In this document: positions 10,095 to 20,161 of the stretch, one piece after another
Position numbering within the stretch: position 1 is the first letter of the stretch
Layout: every line of letters begins with the position of its first letter
Source of the DNA: Melanopsichium pennsylvanicum
Lineage: Eukaryota; Basidiomycota; Ustilaginomycetes; Ustilaginales
Length of the DNA: 64,000 nucleotides
Direction of reading: 5' to 3'
NCBI GenBank assembly: GCA_900208305.1
Contig: OAPG01000012.1
Location: forward strand, 372,001-436,000
Notes under the pieces: model-generated
Told to the model about the DNA's origin: nothing
The model's input: only the letters and a program-made list of their open reading frames with translations
The model's database searches: none
Made by a program: the position numbers and the translations under genes

Positions 10095-12842
10095 TTAATG
10101 ACCTTGATTATGCAAATGTCGACAAAGAGCAATCCAGAAGCGCTCCAATTCCGAAAACTCTTTCCAATTCGGCTTGGATTCATGCTGCTTCTTCTTCCCC
10201 TCCGTATGTTGTTGCGTCTGTTTTCGAGATGACACCTGAACCTGTTCATCTTGTTGCTCCCTCTCTGTCGCTGCTGAAACAACTTGCTGTGTCGAAAAAG
10301 GGGCGGTGTGGTGAGATGCAGGTGCAGGTGACGGTGACGATGACCGAGTGGGTGTTGCCGTGTCGACAGATAAGCTGCCAATCGTGGAGCCTTTGAAGCC
10401 GAAAAGGGTGGCGGCATCCGCCTTGTCGTGAGTCACAGATTCTGTGAGGCTCCGAGGAGCATACAAAGTCAAGCCAGTCTCTTGGATCAGCTTGTCCCTC
10501 CTCCGAGCAATGGCTCTGCGTTCAGCATTACCTGAGGGCAAACGGTCCGAGATCCAACTAGCAATCTCCTGCACCAGGGTATCGTCCTGATGCTGTGGGT
10601 GGAACGACGACAGAGCTGGATTCTCCGACTCGTGAAGACCTCCATCGTCATGCTGCTGCCGAACCTCGATCTCGTCCGCATCGTCGACGGTCTCGAAGTC
10701 ACGAAGAGAAACACCATTCCAACCTTCCGACTCGGCAAGCTCTTTGAACGATCGGAACGCCGTCATTGGCTGCTCTAATACCGAGGTAGCAATAGTGGCG
10801 GTAGAGGTGGTTTTGGCGTCCTTGGTGTTGGACTTGCCCGTAGATTTTGAGAAGAGCAGGCGATTGATATCTATCCAGCTCGAACCCGATTTGTCCTCGT
10901 CGCTTTGCTTCGGGCGGTCGTCCGACTGTTGAGCTGACTTTGTAGGATATGGTCGACCGGTAGATGGGTTGATGTTCTGCCTCCATCTAGGAGCGCCACC
11001 TCCTCGCATATCCCAATGATCGCAGCCTTCCATCACGCCGAGGAAGTCGCCCCATTTGGCGCTCTCGACGCTCACTAGTCCATCGTTGCCCTGGTCTGCG
11101 CTGCCAAGTGCATCGGCACTACCGTCGCTCTCGCCTTCCACGGTTCGAGACTCGGCAGCGGCATCAAGGATGAGTTTGGGCAACCACAATGGATGCCAGA
11201 TGGCCAAACTAGGTGTGCGAGAGGCGATGCTGTAGTACTTGACGCCATCGACATTAGGCGTGCACGGGTTAAATACTTCGTTCATGTACTTGGTCGATAG
11301 CATAGCGTACGCAGGCGTATCGAGCAGGGAAAGCATGTATGAGCTAAACGAGCCAGTGAGCGTGGTGAGCGAGCCGATAAAGGATGAAAGGCCAAAAGGG
11401 AGGGAACCGTCCTTGTCCTTCTCGCCCTTCTCGATGGCCTCTTTGACTTTGTCCGAGAGATCGCTAGATGAGCCGTTGCGGTCAGGCGAAGTCAGATCCT
11501 CTGCAGCGCAAGAAGCGGCTGCAAAGAGGGAGTCGGCGGTGGACTCGGTCTCGGATGACTGCCTTAGCTTCTCGGGCTTAGTAGCTCCGTTTGGTTTTTT
11601 GGGAAGACTGCTCGAGCCTTGCAACGGCTTCGGTCGTGTGAAAATGGGCGATTTGAGCGTATAAGGTACCTTGGGCGTGCGTGCGGGTCGATGCTCGCGC
11701 TCGACGAGATGAGCACGTTCGGCTCGTGCCTCTTCGATCGCCTTTTCGATGTAATCATTGCCTATGCCAATATTGGCATTACACCAGTCCATGAAGGGAC
11801 TGCCTCGGTGGGGTGTGCTGATGGTGGTCAAGCTGACTGGTTGATACTCTTCGGGCTTTGGCTGGATGTGAGTCAAGAGATGACGCACATCAAGGCCGCC
11901 CATGCTGTGAGCAACAAAGTTGAGCTTCTGGCCGCGCACTCCGGCTTCATCGCTCAACAAGAACTTGTGGAGCGACTCGGCTCGCTCCTGAATGGAGCCA
12001 GTAGGAGGGACGCCGTGCACGAGTACCTCTGCGCCAACCTTTTGGCGCAGGATATCGAGCGTTTTAGCCCAGTAGTGGATCTCTAGACCAAGAAAAGGTC
12101 CACGTACGTCGAAGCCATAGAGACCATGGCAAAGGACAATGGGATGGCGAGGAACAACGATAGGATCATAACTTTGCGGGTCTTGCATAACGCTATGTAT
12201 ACGACCAGCACCACCAGTGCGTCGGCGAGAATGTTGCAGCGCATCGGTGTGACCCGATTTGTGATGGGAATGCTGCTCCGATGCTCTGAGCAAGGACGCT
12301 AGTGTACTTGACAGGCGATCGAGCCAAGTGTTGGATCGAGGCTGAGGATGACTCAGGGAGCTGAGTCCCGCTCTGCCTGACGCGGTCTTGGCATCATTGC
12401 GCGTGAGGGCGTTGGAGGCAATGTTTTGCAATGAAGCGGTAGGCAGATGATGACTTGATTTCGGGCGAGCCGACGTGTGCACGCTTCGGAGCACTGCCGC
12501 TCTTCGCGGCACAGCCGAGACGATGTGATTCGCAGGAGAAGAGCTATCAGGGCTGGTTGCGAGGCTCGGGATGTGCCGACTGGCGGCTGAGGTGGTAAAG
12601 CGTGAGTGGTGTGTCTTGGATGTCGCAACACGCTTTGGTGGTGCAGGAGAAGAACACGAGTAGGCTGCTAGCCAGCAGATTAATGCGAGCACGCCTGCTC
12701 TGGAACGCAAGAGCGAGTCGGCACTGGAAACGCTGCGAGAGCATTCGGCGGCACGGCCAACACCATCGATGGACGTTTGTAGTCGTTCCTTCAGCAAAGA
12801 CCGCATGGTCGCGTCCATGGCTATCGTGTTTCTTTGCGGCAT
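10095..12842 (-). CDS. TGL2: TGL2-type triacylglycerol lipase (alpha/beta hydrolase)
   Basis: An intronless frame of 915 residues. A probable esterase/lipase acting on acylglycerols; the yeast relative Tgl2 is mitochondrial. The core starts near residue 230: HPIVLCHGLYGFD (oxyanion strand, HG at 239-240), then LNFVAHSMGGLDVRHL with nucleophile Ser313 in the G/A-H-S-M-G elbow, then TTISTPHRGSPFMDW. A GCDHWDMRG segment further on probably carries the catalytic His. The first 220 residues are low complexity and basic with a short hydrophobic stretch (50-62, VLALICWLAAYS) that could be a membrane anchor or part of a targeting signal. The C-terminal 250 residues are disordered and charged. It is much longer than yeast Tgl2, from disordered additions. 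ATGs at residues 9 and 13 are alternative starts. Confidence 0.8.
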   Translation of the reverse strand: MPQRNTIAMDATMRSLLKERLQTSIDGVGRAAECSRSVSSADSLLRSRAGVLALICWLAAYSCSSPAPPKRVATSKTHHSRFTTSAASRHIPSLATSPDSSSPANHIVSAVPRRAAVLRSVHTSARPKSSHHLPTASLQNIASNALTRNDAKTASGRAGLSSLSHPQPRSNTWLDRLSSTLASLLRASEQHSHHKSGHTDALQHSRRRTGGAGRIHSVMQDPQSYDPIVVPRHPIVLCHGLYGFDVRGPFLGLEIHYWAKTLDILRQKVGAEVLVHGVPPTGSIQERAESLHKFLLSDEAGVRGQKLNFVAHSMGGLDVRHLLTHIQPKPEEYQPVSLTTISTPHRGSPFMDWCNANIGIGNDYIEKAIEEARAERAHLVEREHRPARTPKVPYTLKSPIFTRPKPLQGSSSLPKKPNGATKPEKLRQSSETESTADSLFAAASCAAEDLTSPDRNGSSSDLSDKVKEAIEKGEKDKDGSLPFGLSSFIGSLTTLTGSFSSYMLSLLDTPAYAMLSTKYMNEVFNPCTPNVDGVKYYSIASRTPSLAIWHPLWLPKLILDAAAESRTVEGESDGSADALGSADQGNDGLVSVESAKWGDFLGVMEGCDHWDMRGGGAPRWRQNINPSTGRPYPTKSAQQSDDRPKQSDEDKSGSSWIDINRLLFSKSTGKSNTKDAKTTSTATIATSVLEQPMTAFRSFKELAESEGWNGVSLRDFETVDDADEIEVRQQHDDGGLHESENPALSSFHPQHQDDTLVQEIASWISDRLPSGNAERRAIARRRDKLIQETGLTLYAPRSLTESVTHDKADAATLFGFKGSTIGSLSVDTATPTRSSSPSPAPASHHTAPFSTQQVVSAATEREQQDEQVQVSSRKQTQQHTEGKKKQHESKPNWKEFSELERFWIALCRHLHNQGH

Positions 12843-13638
12843 TCTCGTTGCGCTAAGTCTGTCTCCTTCTATGAGCTGTTAGTAAGGATGTGCTTGTTGG
12901 TATCAAAGTAAAGAGAATGCTCCTCCGATGAGCTGAATGTGAAACCGTTACAACATTCGAGCTGGGATGAGCCGCAGAAGGAGCTTCGAGGTTGGGTCAA
13001 GATCGTAGGTAGTGGTGCCGAGGTCGCTACTGTGTGTTGCTCAATGTATGTTATACAATGGCTTGAGATGGAGACGGTGGTGTGAGGGACAATGTGGGCT
13101 GCTCAAATGGATGCAGGGATGAGTGGCGACTGTGTGATGGTTTGCGCAAAGTCATCAAAGTGTGTTGTGAAGTCAAAGGCGTGGCGGGTCGAAGCGGTGA
13201 TTTCGCCACGTTCAAGTCCAAGTGGAGCTTGAAAGAGCAATTAAAGCGTCATAGCAGGCGAAGTGCACTTCTCTAAGATAGAGCAACTCAGCTCGGCTAT
13301 GGCGGTCAATGTTTTTTTAGAGCTCTTTTGTCGTTTCGACCTTTTGGGAAATGAGTAATTTTGGGGTGACACGTTACCATTCACGCACACACAAACAACA
13401 CACGCGTCCCCAGAAAAATAATGCAAGTATGGAGATGCCATGATGAACATAACTTAATTGCGGCAAGCCTTGGCAAAGAAGATCAGGCTCATGATAGACA
13501 TCCTCGCTAGCAATGTTCCAACAAGGAATATCCACTCTCTTTACCGATGAGTCTCAAGACTGGATTGCACGCTTCGGCAGTAAATGTGAGTATGAGCAAG
13601 AAATGTTTCTGTTCTGGTACATGCTTCTATGCATGCGT
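12843..13638. other. Intergenic stretch between lipase and SppA-like gene
   Basis: Both flanking genes run on the minus strand, so this holds the lipase promoter and the protease 3' flank. No further gene, repeat or RNA was recognised. Confidence 0.7.
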
Positions 13639-16482
13639 CTAGGTGAACAGGGATGCCAAAGGGTACTCAGCCCTAGCTCTACCTGTAGTATTACCTGCAC
13701 CGAGACCGTTTTTTGCGCGGAGTCTTTCTGCCAATTGCGGGTCATCGAACGCAGCCGCGATACCACTAGGATCAGCTGCAGTCGCAATCATCATCCTGAC
13801 CGCCGCTCTCGCCGCTCTCTCGCCAGCCTCATTGAGCATCAGCGCGAATGTATTTGTCACCGCCCTTGGCAGCAATGACAGCTGGGGCTGATCGCCCTTG
13901 GCATTCATCTCCTGAACCTTCTTCCAGAATGGCTTGTCTTCAGGGAAGCGCACCAGCCTGAGGTCAGTGGCGAGCGCAAGCATACCGTCTTCGGTCACCT
14001 CGCGGTCAGCACCGGGACGGATCTTGGCCGTAGCTTGATCAAGAGTGAGATTATCTTTGGTGATCATGGCCTCGATCTCGGCTTGCAGAGCCAAAGTCAT
14101 GGCGTAGTAAGCGGAGTCCCAGATGCCGCCGATGGAGTCGACCAGGCCTTTGCCGTATGGGCCGATCTTGGAGTCCGGAATGCTGCCAGACTCGCCAGCG
14201 AGGACCCCCTCGGTTTTGATTTCGACATCGCTGTCCGAGGCAGATTTGCGGGACTCTTCGGCGGCGGAGTGAGCAGCAACTGCAAGGCGTGTCTCTTCCT
14301 CTTCCATGCGCTTCTTGAGCTTCTCTGCTCCGGTCAAAGCCTTACTCGACGAATCGTGGCTGGATTGTGCAGCGGTAGCAGATACATTATCGTAAGTGTC
14401 GGACTTTACTTTGAGGGCTGCCTCCGCTTTCGCAATGAGCTCGGAAAGAATGCCGTTGTGCTCGCCGCCATTGATGCTTTCGCTGTTGGACAGGCTAGAA
14501 GATTGTGTGGGGCCAACACGCTCGATCATGATCGTGTTGTTGCCACTGCTAGCATTCACCTCTTGGGTCTTCCACTGACTGGTGAGACTGACAGCCTTGA
14601 TCCTGCGAATGGCCGACTTGACGCTCTCTTGCACCTCCTTCTGTTCGCTTTCCTTGCTCTCCGGAGCCTTCTCCGCGTTCTGAGCATGCTCTACGATTTT
14701 CTCCGCTTGTGGAGTAGCAGCTGGGTGAAGCTGTACTTGCTCGATTTCAGCATCGGGGTTGCAGCGGGCCCAAGCGCTGAAGCCTGTCATGACTCTACCT
14801 CCAGCCAGACTCTCGATAACATCGCGTGAAATGTTGCGTCCATCACAGACCTTCTGTAGGAAGTCGTTGTACATCTCATCAATGTGCTTGGCCGATTTGG
14901 CGCGTTGAGCTTCGTTCAGCTCGTGAAGGGTGGACTGTGAAGTTGAACCGGTGAAGAAGGACTGGATGCCGACGTTAAACTTTTCGAAGAAGGCTCGTGT
15001 GATTGTAGGGCGGAGAGACGCAACACCGATAGAGCCAGTGATGGTGTTCTCGCATGCAACGATGGCATCGGCGGCACTGGCAGCATAGTACCCGCCGGAA
15101 GCAGCGGCATTACCGAATGAGGCGACAACAGGCTTTCCATAGTCTTCACGCACTCGTCGGACGGCATCCCAGATGGACTCACTGGCTACGACATCTCCTC
15201 CGCCAGAGTCGATACGGAGCACGATGGATTTGACGTCCTCGTTCTCAGCGGCTTCCTTCAGGCCTTTGAGGACAGATGAAGTCGAGAATTCGCCTGGCGC
15301 TGAGCTGATACCGCCAAGAAGGTAGACCACGCCGACTTGGACGATTTCGTCGTCAGTGAGCTGATGTTCGAGGTGGCGGTCATTGACCTTGTTGTAGTGA
15401 TGGAGTGACTTGAATTTGGTTTCCTCGTGTCCGCCGTGCTTGGGATCCACAAGTCGTTTGACAATGTCTCTCTTAAAAGCAGCGCCGTTGATCAAGCCTA
15501 GCTCCTTTGCCTCGCGAGTTGAAAAGGGACCTTCCTTCATCCAAGTCTCAACCTTGCCAGACATGACATCTGGATCCTCATCGGGGAAGCGATTGACGGC
15601 GACCGCATGCACAAGGCCTCGATTGAGCTCGCCAAGCAGCTCAGCTTCGTTCTGAATCTGTGGTGCCGGAAGCGATTCTTCGCGGCTGAAGGTCGATACC
15701 ATGGATTTGTACTCTCGACGAGCCTCGGCAAGCACCTTGATGCCGAAATAGTCGAGTACCTTCTTGAAGAATGGAATCTGAGCCCCCAAGCCTGTCAACG
15801 GGATTGAGCCTGCTGGCTGCATCCATAGCTCGTCGAAGGACGAAGCAAGTAGGAAAGAACCTTGGCTGTTGAAAGTGTCCGCCCATGCAATCGACGGCCG
15901 CGCCTTTTCGCCGTGCTGTTGCTTTTTGGCGAGCTTGAACTCGTGGATTGCTTGCATGAGCTCTTCAATCTGCGCCAACCCCAGCCTGTTAGGCGTGACG
16001 GAAGAAGGCAGATGGAGGCCACTAAAGTCAGCAAAGATACCCTTGATGCGCTCGTCCGCCTGTGCCCACTTAAGAGCACGAATAACTTCAAACATCTCCA
16101 TTACGCGGGGCGCTTCTTCGCCGGCGGCGGGAGCATTGATGAGCGCGCTGACAGAGGGAGGCCCGCGTGACTCGACGATGGATCCATCGTAGATCTTCCA
16201 TACGAGGTACGTGTCGGGATGAATGATGTCGCGAAGGTAGGCATCACGTTTGAGCTTGAGGTAACCAACAGCGGTGTAGGTTGCGAAGAAGCCAAAGAAA
16301 AGGGGGCGACGGTAGGACCAGGCTTTGCCAGCAGTGCGACCGGTGCGCGATGTGATGATCTTGTTGGCAACAAATGCGATGCGAGGAAAGCGCTTCTGAA
16401 GGGAGGAGGGAACGCGACCATGGCTTGGCTGTTGCCCTCGGGTGGTCGTGCCGGAGGATGAGGAGCTACCGGCGTTCGACAT
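13639..16482 (-). CDS. SppA-like signal peptide peptidase (family S49) with large insert
   Basis: An intronless frame of 947 residues. Family S49 enzymes are membrane-bound Ser/Lys-dyad proteases. One membrane segment near residues 57-74 (RRPLFFGFFATYTAVGYL) follows a basic N-terminus. The tandem S49 layout is kept: the N-terminal half carries the probable catalytic lysine K259 (in RREYKSMV), and the C-terminal half has LRIDSGGGDVVASE and the nucleophile S462 (in NAAASGGYYAAS), then NTITGSIGV. Both residues are in the places expected from bacterial SppA. After GGRVMTGFSAWAR (to 573) there is an insert of about 200 charged, Ser/Glu-rich residues before the family resumes with KGLVDSIGGIWDSAYYA near 775. 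S49 proteases are mostly bacterial and plastid; the location here is unknown, and mitochondrial targeting is only a guess from the basic N-terminus. The upstream neighbour MIA40 is divergent. Confidence 0.88.
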   Translation of the reverse strand: MSNAGSSSSSGTTTRGQQPSHGRVPSSLQKRFPRIAFVANKIITSRTGRTAGKAWSYRRPLFFGFFATYTAVGYLKLKRDAYLRDIIHPDTYLVWKIYDGSIVESRGPPSVSALINAPAAGEEAPRVMEMFEVIRALKWAQADERIKGIFADFSGLHLPSSVTPNRLGLAQIEELMQAIHEFKLAKKQQHGEKARPSIAWADTFNSQGSFLLASSFDELWMQPAGSIPLTGLGAQIPFFKKVLDYFGIKVLAEARREYKSMVSTFSREESLPAPQIQNEAELLGELNRGLVHAVAVNRFPDEDPDVMSGKVETWMKEGPFSTREAKELGLINGAAFKRDIVKRLVDPKHGGHEETKFKSLHHYNKVNDRHLEHQLTDDEIVQVGVVYLLGGISSAPGEFSTSSVLKGLKEAAENEDVKSIVLRIDSGGGDVVASESIWDAVRRVREDYGKPVVASFGNAAASGGYYAASAADAIVACENTITGSIGVASLRPTITRAFFEKFNVGIQSFFTGSTSQSTLHELNEAQRAKSAKHIDEMYNDFLQKVCDGRNISRDVIESLAGGRVMTGFSAWARCNPDAEIEQVQLHPAATPQAEKIVEHAQNAEKAPESKESEQKEVQESVKSAIRRIKAVSLTSQWKTQEVNASSGNNTIMIERVGPTQSSSLSNSESINGGEHNGILSELIAKAEAALKVKSDTYDNVSATAAQSSHDSSSKALTGAEKLKKRMEEEETRLAVAAHSAAEESRKSASDSDVEIKTEGVLAGESGSIPDSKIGPYGKGLVDSIGGIWDSAYYAMTLALQAEIEAMITKDNLTLDQATAKIRPGADREVTEDGMLALATDLRLVRFPEDKPFWKKVQEMNAKGDQPQLSLLPRAVTNTFALMLNEAGERAARAAVRMMIATAADPSGIAAAFDDPQLAERLRAKNGLGAGNTTGRARAEYPLASLFT

Positions 16483-16973
16483 GGTGACTGAACGTGAATC
16501 GGAACTGCTTGCCGAAAACCAAGATAATGAGGATTTAGGCTATATCTCTCCAAAGGATGATGAAGGTACTTTACTGTCCAGTTTATTGACAGCTTCAACG
16601 CGAGCACAATGAAAATTTGGTTTGGAAGGTAGACCCTTGTTCCGATGTTACGTGTTTGCTTTGATGACCAAACACCATGTCCAACCAAAAGACTCGAGAA
16701 TTTTTAATCCAATGCTGAGAATTCTTGGGCTGAATCGCGGCAGCTACAATGTGCTCTGCTGTACCAAATTTTTGCTCGTCGACTGCTCCGACTCTTTCCT
16801 AACCTCCACTCGCAGTGTCAGGGTCGATCAAACTGCAAAACTCGAAGCGAGCCAGCGATCTTCTCATTTCCATTTTATAGCAATTGGTCCATCCTTCTTA
16901 GCATCCATAATATCCCTCATTCCATTTCACGGATACCCCTTTTCGCGCAAAGCACTTCCCGATCCACATCAAC
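16483..16973. other. Divergent promoter region, SppA-like / MIA40
   Basis: 491 bases between the two ATGs, so it must hold both promoters. No TATA box or clear motif stands out. Pyrimidine-rich stretches precede the MIA40 ATG. Confidence 0.65.
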
Positions 16974-17717
16974 ATGCTGTCCGGCCACAATATCATTCGC
17001 TCGGCGAGCCGCTCGATGCGTAGTTTGCGCCCATCCACTCGGGGCGTTGCGACACATTCCGCTGCTGGCCCTTCCCGTCAATCTGCCGCCTGGTCTTCTT
17101 ACTCGATTGCCGCTGCTGCTGCTGTCGGTGTTGGTGCCGCTACCTACTCCCTCTCATCTCGATCTGCCGCCATTCGATGTGAGTCACGCCAGGCATGGCA
17201 CGACAGACTCAAACCAAAAGAGTCCAAAGGCGACGTTTTCCTCCATAATGACGCTCACACTCGCCACGCTCCCTCAGCTGCTCATGACGAGCATGTCGAG
17301 CCCGCTGAAGAAACCCCGGCCGCAATTGAAGTAGCTGTCGAAGAATCCGAGGAGCAGACCGGCCAACAGTCTGCATACGACCCAGACACCGGCGAGATCA
17401 ACTGGGATTGCCCGTGTCTCGGTGGCATGGCTCACGGCCCTTGCGGCGAGCATTTTAAGCTTGCCTTTTCTTGCTTCGTCTATTCTGAGGCTGAGCCAAA
17501 GGGCATTGACTGCGTGGATAAGTTCAAAGCCATGCAGGACTGCTTCCGTGAGCACCCGGATGTATACAAGGACGAGATCGAGGACGATGAAGCTGCAAAT
17601 GCCCACTTTGAAAAGGAGGAGGCTGAAGCCAAGTCCGAGGACAGCACCACAGCCAAGAAGGAGGAGAGCGTAGAGAACAACACTACAGAACATGAGGAGA
17701 AGAAGAGCGACGCATAA
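16974..17717 (+). CDS. MIA40: Mitochondrial intermembrane-space import receptor/oxidoreductase Mia40
   Basis: 247 residues. Mia40 oxidises and traps small cysteine proteins entering the intermembrane space. An N-terminal basic presequence ([18 protein letters not shown]) is followed by a membrane anchor about 43-60 ([17 protein letters not shown]), then an acidic linker, then the domain: the redox-active CPC at 146-148 (WDCPCLGG) and two CX9C pairs, C157/C167 and C180/C190. This set of six cysteines is diagnostic. The anchored, fungal-type form is seen rather than the short animal form. The C-terminus is acidic and Lys/Glu-rich, as in yeast. A single exon with a clean ATG. Confidence 0.96.
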   Translation: MLSGHNIIRSASRSMRSLRPSTRGVATHSAAGPSRQSAAWSSYSIAAAAAVGVGAATYSLSSRSAAIRCESRQAWHDRLKPKESKGDVFLHNDAHTRHAPSAAHDEHVEPAEETPAAIEVAVEESEEQTGQQSAYDPDTGEINWDCPCLGGMAHGPCGEHFKLAFSCFVYSEAEPKGIDCVDKFKAMQDCFREHPDVYKDEIEDDEAANAHFEKEEAEAKSEDSTTAKKEESVENNTTEHEEKKSDA

Positions 17718-18518
17718 GGCTGGCGCAGCTTCATTTGGAAAATGGCGCAGTTTTGCATCGTCACGGATCGACGGGAATCAGCAAAGTTTTCCAGCCTAGT
17801 CCGCATTTCACCTTCCAACTTGCTTATAAGGTTCGTCCTGTAAGCCTAGTGCGTAGATGGGTCTAGTCGCTTGCTTCCTATGTCAACACATCAAAGCAGC
17901 GAAGCCGCTGATCCGTGCTGGTTCCCAAACCAGCGCGCAATATACACACCACTCTGTTTGTACTTTTACCAGCATATAAGAGATACGCATTTCAGCAATA
18001 GACTGCCCCCTCATCTCTACCTTGTCCGTCATCTCGAATCTACTGCGGCCTGACCTGATCAGACACGTTTCTCCCTTGATCATATCTGCTCTTGCGTCCA
18101 ATCTGGGCTGGAACCAACCTTCCATGTCTTGGCTGAGGAAGAGGAGACCAGATCCCAACAGCAGACCGGTCTATAGTGCGACGACGTGTCGAGTTTAGCT
18201 TTGATGCCCTTTACCGGCCGTCAGCCGGGACTGTCGCTGTCCTTCAGCGCCACATTCCGAATACAACCGCAGCTGGAGCACCCATCCAAGACCAACATCT
18301 CTCCTCAGCCTTACGCCCGAATCGGGTTCCGTGGCTACTGCACTCGAGGCCAACTACTTGAGGACTTAGAGCCACGTCTCTGGGCCGTCGTTTCAAACCA
18401 GGTGCTCGTTCTGTTTGGTTCCCAAGTTGTGTTTCGACGCATCACCAGCCGCTGCATCTGTACAGTATTGGTCCCCCGCAAATCTTCTATATTGGTCCAC
18501 CACCGTCTTTCTCGCAGA
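17718..18518. other. Intergenic stretch between MIA40 and coiled-coil gene
   Basis: Both flanking genes run on the plus strand. From 18204 to 18518 the frame of the next gene is open with its own ATG, so part of this could be coding or 5' UTR. Nothing else is recognised. Confidence 0.55.
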
Positions 18519-19600
18519 ATGGAAGTGCTCACTAGTCCAACTCCGAGCAGGATTGAAGCAGTCGAACTGAAATCAGAAAAGCAGATCGATTCGGCAAGTA
18601 CCGATTCGGGCTCGCTGACCCAACGAGCAGCCTTGATCCGTGACGAGCTACTCGGAAATGGCTCGCTGGAGCAGGAACCCGTGCAAGCTTCTCGATCTTC
18701 GTCTGCGAGCAGCGAAGCTAAAAGCGATGTAGCTGGTGAGAAGGAGACTTCGGATGACGATGAGGCTCTAGAAGATAGGCTCAGCAGGTCGAGCATCGCT
18801 CAAGCACTGCGACACATTGCCGTGTCCTTTGACGAGAAGGTAAAGTTTCGCTGTCATTTTCGAGTGCAAAACTACGCTGCTTCGCTTGATCGATATTGCT
18901 GACCTCCTGATCCCATGGTGCCTATTGACGATTTATGACAGAGTTGCGAGCTCGAGAGCCTTCGTAAGGTGTATTGACCTCACTCTACAGGTCCTGATGC
19001 AGAGTGTGTGTATTAAAGCTCGCTTTCGCCCGTCTTTCTCTGCCATCATTGTTTCTCACACAGATCCAGCAAATGCACAACGACGAGTGTGCTCTGTTAA
19101 AAGCGCAAATTGAAGCAAAAGAGTAATTTCGTGCTCTGCTATCGCTGTTGATATGACAGCATCCAAGCCAGCGTGACATTGTTCTAACTCTTCAAGATCC
19201 TAATTCCTTTCATAGGCATGAAAATCAATACCTAAAGACCCAGCTGAACGAGACTGCTCACTCTTACGACGAACGTCATCGTGAGAAGGAAGCCTTCGGT
19301 CATGTCATCGATCACAAAAACGAGCTGCTTTGTGTGTCCGACCGCACCTCGACCCGCCTTTTCGACATGCTGCACTCCATCAAAGCCCAAGCTGAGGAAG
19401 CTGAGTCGCTCTCCCCTTCCATTCGTAGCCGCTCCCTCACTCCCTCCAACTCTTCCCAGAGCAACAACTCGACTTCTTTATTCTCAAGCGAGAGCACGAT
19501 GATGCCACCTCCCGGCGAGTTCAAGGTCCGTGCCGATGAGCTGATCAAAGAGATCCAGGACAAACACTCGGATCAGATAGCCCTTTCGATAGTAAACTGA
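18519..19600 (+). CDS. Unrecognised coiled-coil protein, four exons with micro-exon
   Basis: I do not recognise a family. The reconstruction by splice sites and phase is: 18519-18839, 18942-18968 (27 nt), 19064-19122, 19216-19600, giving 263 residues. Donors are GTAAAG, GTGTAT and GTAATT; acceptors are ACAG, ACAG and ATAG. The joined middle (SIAQALRHIAVSFDEK / SCELESLRK / IQQMHNDECALLKAQIEAKE / HENQYLKTQL) gives an unbroken heptad-like helix, which supports the model. The N-terminal 100 residues are acidic and Ser-rich; the C-terminal part has a Ser/Pro-rich stretch and ends in a second short helix. The start was chosen at MEVLTSPTPS; an upstream in-frame ATG at 18204 would add 105 residues that look like translated UTR. 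It is probably a cytoplasmic scaffold-type protein, which is inference only. Confidence 0.65.
18942..18968 (+). other. 27-nt micro-exon of the coiled-coil gene
   Basis: Encodes nine residues (SCELESLRK) in phase 0 on both sides. The flanking introns are 102 and 95 nt. Skipping it would keep the frame and shorten the coiled coil by nine residues. Confidence 0.6.
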
Positions 19601-20161
19601 GCCTCTATTTCCTATGGTCCCACCCCCTTCCATGTTCAGATCCTGCTGCTCAGTCTTCAAATCGTCCGTCCCTCCATGAATCTTGCTACAATCTCATCGC
19701 CTGTCAGAGTGACCGACGTTCCATGTGAATGCTATTTCACTGGTATGCGGAGTCACGTAAGCGACAAACTGTTGTATGGCCCTACCAGACCGAAAATTTT
19801 ACGCGTTTGGTGGGTAAGTTGGTCCCAAACCAACTCGTTACCAATCTGGATCACACCCGATATCCGTTGATCTATTTGTTTTTTCAAACTGTGAGGTCGT
19901 GCTACCTTACACGATTTATATTTTGCAGCTGACGCGCTGGGGCCTTGAGAATTATAGTTGCAAGACTACACCCAACACCGGTTCAGCTCTACACTCCCCT
20001 CCTTGTTGCTCTTATCACCATCGGATCCAGCATACTGCGGCATCTTGGCGACCGCGGAAGGAACACAATCCAACCTGCACCATTGCTGGCGACTCTAATT
20101 TTCAAAAATTTCCCATGCGGCTCACACCGCCTTAGTCATCGCGTGGGAGCACAAAACAGAT
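19601..20161. other. Intergenic stretch before SEC6
   Basis: 560 bases between two plus-strand genes. No coding, RNA or repeat signal is recognised. Confidence 0.7.

Noticed and set aside
14035..14829. A 264-codon plus-strand frame
   Set aside because: Antisense shadow of the SppA-like gene over its low-complexity insert.
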